Part shown: positions 60,762-64,000 of the stretch, piece by piece | How the letters are laid out: every line of letters begins with the position of its first letter | Position numbering within the stretch: the stretch's first letter is position 1 | Assembly: GCF_019173455.1 (NCBI RefSeq) | Contig: NZ_JADPQH010000001.1 | Coordinates: 1,704,391-1,768,390, forward strand | Length of the DNA stretch: 64,000 nucleotides | Source: Nesterenkonia sp. Act20 | GTDB taxonomy: Bacteria > Actinomycetota > Actinomycetes > Actinomycetales > Micrococcaceae | Direction of reading: 5' to 3' | Translations under genes and position numbers: made by a program | Notes under the pieces: generated by a model | What the model saw: only the letters and a program-made list of their open reading frames with translations | Told to the model about the DNA's origin: nothing | Databases searched by the model: none

Positions 60762-61113
60762 TGAGATACGCGCGCGCTGCGGCCATGACGTCCCGGGCAG
60801 CTCCATCGCGGATCGCTTCAGCCGGAGAAGCATCATCGAGCTGGGGATTCATCCCCATGAACCATGCCCTGATCGTGGCAGGCTCCTCCTTCTGCCGCAG
60901 GAACGTGAACACGGTATCGAGATCCCGAACTCTCTTCTCTGAGTCATACCGAATGCCGTGACCACCGGCCCAACGCTGCAAAGACCGGTTGTCGACCTCC
61001 ATGATGAAGGACAGCAACGAGGGACCGAAGACCTCTATGAGCTCTTGGACGATCTCCGCGACCCCCCTGATCGGGAACTCCGCGGCTGAGTGCGTACGAA
61101 CAGTCTCACTCAT
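60751..61113 (-). CDS. Xre/MbcA/ParS-type antitoxin
   Basis: 120 residues. An HTH-like N-terminal half (GVAEIVQELIEVFGPSLLSF.. VDNRSLQRWAGG) is followed by a toxin-binding C-terminal domain, AWFMGMNPQLDDASPAEAIRDG and AARAYLNA, the MbcA/Xre pattern. ATG 61113 follows AGGAGG by 8 bases; a GTG three codons earlier would overlap that site. Co-translated with the RES toxin and expected to neutralise it and repress the pair. Confidence 0.87.
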   Translation of the reverse strand: MSETVRTHSAAEFPIRGVAEIVQELIEVFGPSLLSFIMEVDNRSLQRWAGGHGIRYDSEKRVRDLDTVFTFLRQKEEPATIRAWFMGMNPQLDDASPAEAIRDGAARDVMAAARAYLNAA

Positions 61114-61487
61114 CGATGCCACCTCCTATAGCTGTATTGCAACCTATTGTCGCACTAAAGTCGCTAATTTGTCTCCCCTTTAGGTCGCCGTTCTCCAAGA
61201 GAAGTTGATCCGGAGGGCGAGGCGTCACTGTCGCCAGGTGCTCATCCTGGGCCACGACGCCGAGGTCTACCTAGACGCGTCAGAAGTCCCTGTCGTCGAG
61301 TTGATTCCTCAACCTTGCTATCAGGAGAGCCTGGGGCGCACCGGGGCGCACCGGTTAGATCTGCCAGATAAGATCCGCGAGATTCCGGGGCACACAAGGC
61401 GCACCGTACCCAACACTTACTACTACCACTCTTCGCCATTTCACCATCACGACACCAAGATCCTAAGCCTCCACACTACGCAGAAAG
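61114..61487. other. Intergenic region upstream of the toxin-antitoxin pair
   Basis: About 370 bases with no supported gene; a 104-residue open frame here (61205-61519) shows no motif. Likely holds the promoter of the toxin-antitoxin operon. Confidence 0.45.
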
Positions 61488-61489
61488 GG

Positions 61490-61513
61490 CCCCTCTCCGG
61501 AGTCGGAGAGGGG
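61490..61513 (-). terminator. Terminator of tRNA-Gly
   Basis: CCCCTCTCCG (61490-61499) and CGGAGAGGGG (61504-61513) form a perfect 10-base stem with a 4-base loop, extended by GG/CC flanks. On the minus strand it is followed by CCTTTCTG, a weak U-tract, about 70 bases after the tRNA. Confidence 0.65.
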
Positions 61514-61580
61514 TCCTGATCAGTGGTTTTGTAGAATTTCTAGCCCAGACCTGGTTCTCGACCAGCCCTGGTTCTTCGAG

Positions 61581-61651
61581 AGCGGGCGACGGGAATCGAA
61601 CCCGCGTCGTCTGCTTGGGAAGCAGAAGCTTTGCCATTAAGCTACGCCCGC
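61581..61651 (-). tRNA. tRNA-Gly(CCC)
   Basis: The minus strand folds as a cloverleaf: acceptor GCGGGCG/CGCCCGC, D-arm around AGCTTAATGGCAAAGCT, anticodon stem TCTGC/GCAGA with loop TTCCCAA giving anticodon CCC, and T-arm GGGTTCGATTCCC. CCA is not encoded. About 71 bases, no intron. Confidence 0.93.
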
Positions 61652-61782
61652 AATTCGGTCGCCAGCACGAGGCGTGATGACCTGACTCGAGATTACCAGG
61701 TGAGTTGCAGCACCGAGACCCCGGTGGGTTTCAACGTGGCTTCTTCTCAGGTCCCGTATCGCCGAAAAGCTAGAGTAAGGCC

Positions 61783-63045
61783 ATGAGGCAATCCCGGTCC
61801 AGGCGCCGTCCCGGTCACACGCGCATCTTTCCCCTCACACTGCGCACCCTAGCGGCCACGGCTGCCGCGGTGCCCACCGTGGCCGCCGCCTCGGTGGTGG
61901 CATTGGACCTGGTCAAGCGCCGAAGTCGCAAACAGCGCAGAGCTCCCCGGCCGGGGACCTTCCAGGCCCAGGCCGAGGGGTCACAGCTGAGCATCTACAC
62001 CGACGGCGCCTCGCTCTATGAGGACATGATCGCGGCCATCGACTCTGCCGAGCGCTCCATCTTCATGGAGACCTACATCTGGAAGAACGATGAGGTGGGG
62101 CAGCGGTTCATCGAAGCGTTCAACGCGGCGGCCCGCCGCGGCGTCGACACCTATGTCATCTACGACGGCTTCGCGAACCTCGTGGTGCCCAGCGCCTTCT
62201 ATCGTCAGCTCGAGGATTCCGTCCACGTCTTTCGGCTGCCGGCGGTGGGCCGGAAGGTGTGGAAGGGGCCGTTGCGCTACACCGGGATGAACCACTCCAA
62301 GGTGCTGGTGGTCGATGACATGACCGGGTTCGTGGGCGGCTACAACATCGGCTCACTCTTCGCCCGCGAATGGCGGGACACCCACCTGCGTGAGGTGGGC
62401 CCCGCCGCATGGGGTCTTCGCCAGACTATCGCGCGCAAGTGGAACGAGGACCGCGCCACCGAGGAGCAGATTCCTTGGGTTCCGCCGACCAGTTGGGACC
62501 CCACCGTGCGGGTGGCCGCGAACCTGCCGATCGACCTCGTATATCCCATCCGGAACATGTACCTCAAGGCGATCGAGCGATCGCAGCACCACGTCTGGAT
62601 CTCCACGCCCTACTTCATTCCTGACCAGCAGATCCTGCGCGCCCTGAAACGGGCGGCCGAACGAGGCGTGGATGTGCGGGTGATGGTGCCGAAGGTGTCA
62701 AACCATGTGCTCGGCGACTGGGTGTCCCGCGGCTTCTACGGACAGATGCTCGACTCAGGAATCACCATCCTGCTCTACGCCACGTCGATGATGCACTCCA
62801 AGACCGCGACGATCGACGGCGAATGGTCCACCGTCGGCAGCGCGAACATCGACCGACTCTCGCTCTCCTTCAACTACGAGTCCAATGTCGAGATCGTCGA
62901 TCCAGGCTTCGCGGCTGAGATGGAGAAGGTCTTCCACAGCGACGCGGAACACTGCGAGATCGTGGACCCGCACGCCTGGCGGGATCGCAACCCCATGGCA
63001 CGCGCCACGGAGTTCGCGCTCACCCCGTTCCGTCCCGTGCTCTGA
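61783..63045 (+). CDS. cls: Cardiolipin synthase (phospholipase D family)
   Basis: 420 residues. A short N-terminal tail and one membrane segment (LAATAAAVPTVAAASVVAL) precede two HKD motifs: NHSKVLVVDDMTGFVGGYNIG near residue 170 and MHSKTATIDGEWSTVGSANID near residue 337. These are the paired PLD catalytic sites of bacterial cardiolipin synthase, which joins two phosphatidylglycerols at the membrane. ATG follows TAAGG. Some PLD-family phosphodiesterases share this layout, but length and membrane anchor favour Cls. Confidence 0.92.
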   Translation: MRQSRSRRRPGHTRIFPLTLRTLAATAAAVPTVAAASVVALDLVKRRSRKQRRAPRPGTFQAQAEGSQLSIYTDGASLYEDMIAAIDSAERSIFMETYIWKNDEVGQRFIEAFNAAARRGVDTYVIYDGFANLVVPSAFYRQLEDSVHVFRLPAVGRKVWKGPLRYTGMNHSKVLVVDDMTGFVGGYNIGSLFAREWRDTHLREVGPAAWGLRQTIARKWNEDRATEEQIPWVPPTSWDPTVRVAANLPIDLVYPIRNMYLKAIERSQHHVWISTPYFIPDQQILRALKRAAERGVDVRVMVPKVSNHVLGDWVSRGFYGQMLDSGITILLYATSMMHSKTATIDGEWSTVGSANIDRLSLSFNYESNVEIVDPGFAAEMEKVFHSDAEHCEIVDPHAWRDRNPMARATEFALTPFRPVL

Positions 63046-63151
63046 TTCAGCCGCCCGCAGGGAAGATCGCCGGTTGTCTGTGCGTTGACGCTCTTCGGAA
63101 CATGACGCAGCCGCCTCCGAGCGCTGATCGATGAAGAAACCAGGAGAAGCC

Positions 63152-63763
63152 ATGCCGACAGCACTGAGCACCGTGGACCGCGAGACGATGCATCAACTCT
63201 TCGAGGGGCGGCACACGACGAACCTCTTCTCCGACGGGGAGGTCGACCTGGATCTCATTGAGCGGGCCTACGCCGACGCGCGCTGGGCGCCGACCTCGAT
63301 GAACTCTCAGCCGATGCGGCTGACAGTGCTGAAGCCCGGAGCCAGGCGCGAAGCCGTCGTCGAACACTTCAAGGGTGACAACAGCCGGAAGACCTCCGCT
63401 GCACCGATGACCGTGGTCGTGGCCTACGACCCCGCGTGGCATGAGCACATGCCGACGCTGTTTCCCCACGTGGAAGGGTTGCGCGAGAAGTTCGCCGAGA
63501 GGGTCGAGTTCCGCGAGAAGATGGGTCGGGACAACGCGTTCCTTCAGGCCGGCTACTTCATCCTGGCACTGCGCGCACATGGTCTCGATGTCGGCCCCAT
63601 GGCTGGACTGGATGCACCCGGGGTCGACGCTGAGGTACACGCCGAGACCGGGTGGAAGACGCTCATGGTGCTCAATGTCGGCCACGGCCCGAGCGACCAT
63701 GAGGATGCGCAGTACCCGCGCGGCGCACGCTTCGACTTCACCGAAGCCGCGCTGGTCCTCTGA
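63152..63763 (+). CDS. Nitroreductase-family protein (RutE/malonic semialdehyde reductase-like)
   Basis: 203 residues. The FMN-binding pattern is RHTTNLFSDGEVDLD, then RWAPTSMNSQPMRLTVL, DNAFLQAGYFILALRAHGLDVGPM and YPRGARFDF. This matches the short RutE-type nitroreductases (malonic semialdehyde reductase). Start at ATG 63152 after AGGAG by 5 bases; an ATG 7 codons earlier is not preceded by one. Role here unknown; a general NADH/FMN reductase is possible. Confidence 0.87.
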   Translation: MPTALSTVDRETMHQLFEGRHTTNLFSDGEVDLDLIERAYADARWAPTSMNSQPMRLTVLKPGARREAVVEHFKGDNSRKTSAAPMTVVVAYDPAWHEHMPTLFPHVEGLREKFAERVEFREKMGRDNAFLQAGYFILALRAHGLDVGPMAGLDAPGVDAEVHAETGWKTLMVLNVGHGPSDHEDAQYPRGARFDFTEAALVL

Positions 63764-63863
63764 GGTTTCGAGAGTGACGTTCCAAGATTCGACAGGTCAC
63801 TGAGCACGTGAAAACCTGACGCCAGTGACAGAGATGAAGTACCGAGGAAGAAGGAGCATCATC

Positions 63864-64000
63864 ATGACAGAGAACTCACCACAGATCACCGGCAAGACCA
63901 TCGCACTGCTGGTCACCGACGGCGTGGAGCTTCCAGAGCTCAAGGAGCCGATCGCCGCCATCAAGGCAGCGGGCGGTACAGCGAAGATCGTCTCCCCCAA
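63864..64000 (+). CDS. DJ-1/PfpI-family protein, 3' end outside window
   Basis: 45 codons are visible from ATG 63864, with GAAGGAG 8 bases upstream. [21 protein letters not shown] followed by [16 protein letters not shown] is the N-terminal half of PfpI/YhbO-type class I glutamine-amidotransferase-like proteins (Asp-Gly and Glu at the start of the fold). The Cys nucleophile lies beyond the window. Likely a deglycase/stress protein. Confidence 0.85.
   Translation, partial: MTENSPQITGKTIALLVTDGVELPELKEPIAAIKAAGGTAKIVSP

Noticed and set aside
61205-61519. 104-residue open frame between the antitoxin gene and tRNA-Gly
   Set aside because: No recognisable motif; it runs into the tRNA terminator hairpin and its composition looks non-coding.
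1-64000. CRISPR array or rRNA operon
   Set aside because: No regularly spaced near-identical repeats with unique spacers and no rRNA-like sequence were seen; the short repeats at 31, 35 and 56 kb are too few and irregular.

Overview
The window is 64 kb of high-GC, densely coded DNA with the gene families of an actinomycete: Lsr2, an actinobacterial CoiA-like protein, DUF4383, DUF2243, CtaG and a BlaI/M56 pair. A member of the Micrococcales is likely, but no 16S rRNA or ribosomal protein is present to fix the genus. GTG and TTG starts and 4-base ATGA/GTGA overlaps are common.

Region 1 (1-18779, minus strand) looks like one very long catabolic operon led by a LysR regulator. It encodes a sugar-type ABC importer without an ATPase, a hydroxypyruvate-isomerase-like TIM barrel, a GMC oxidoreductase, two TIM-barrel proteins paired with small beta-subunits of the C-glycoside deglycosidase family, a Gfo/Idh/MocA dehydrogenase and a third TIM barrel. 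It continues directly into an aromatic ring-cleavage set: extradiol dioxygenase, two fumarylacetoacetate-hydrolase-family enzymes, cyclase-family hydrolase, FAD monooxygenase and ACMSD-like amidohydrolase. A third beta-subunit gene leaves the window at base 1. The simplest reading is import of an aromatic C-glycoside, oxidation of its sugar, C-C bond cleavage, and catabolism of sugar and aglycone from one transcript.

Region 2 (19.0-27.2 kb) holds an NikABCDE/Dpp-type ABC transporter operon with a fused double ATPase. It lies between two decayed IS3-family elements and is followed by a CoiA-like/EcsC remnant junction. Region 3 (27.3-31.0 kb) is an amidohydrolase, an RpiR regulator and a sodium:solute symporter. 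Region 4 (31.0-35.3 kb) carries CBS-domain proteins, a DUF4383 protein, an alpha/beta hydrolase, a broken hydrolase and recombination-site-like repeats.

Region 5 (35.3-41.7 kb) is a reactive-sulfur module: a persulfide dioxygenase-rhodanese fusion, further rhodaneses, a TauE/SafE exporter and a CsoR-family repressor of CstR type with two operator copies, next to an ArsR-rhodanese regulator divergent from an MFS transporter. Region 6 (42.2-47.2 kb) is an envelope redox module. BlaI- and M56-type genes with a CPVC membrane protein are divergent from DsbA-like, CcdA-like and beta-propeller lipoprotein genes across a tandem palindromic operator.

Region 7 (47.3-61.1 kb) is accessory: a HAD hydrolase, DUF2243 and CtaG genes, a putative defence ATPase with a zinc-hook-like CxxC beside an HTH/DUF3887 protein and a serine recombinase, a GAF-SpoIIE phosphatase with an anti-sigma-like kinase, MarR, a stand-alone lsr2 with a structured leader, and a RES/Xre toxin-antitoxin pair. 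Region 8 (61.5-64 kb) has tRNA-Gly(CCC), cardiolipin synthase, a nitroreductase and the start of a DJ-1/PfpI gene.
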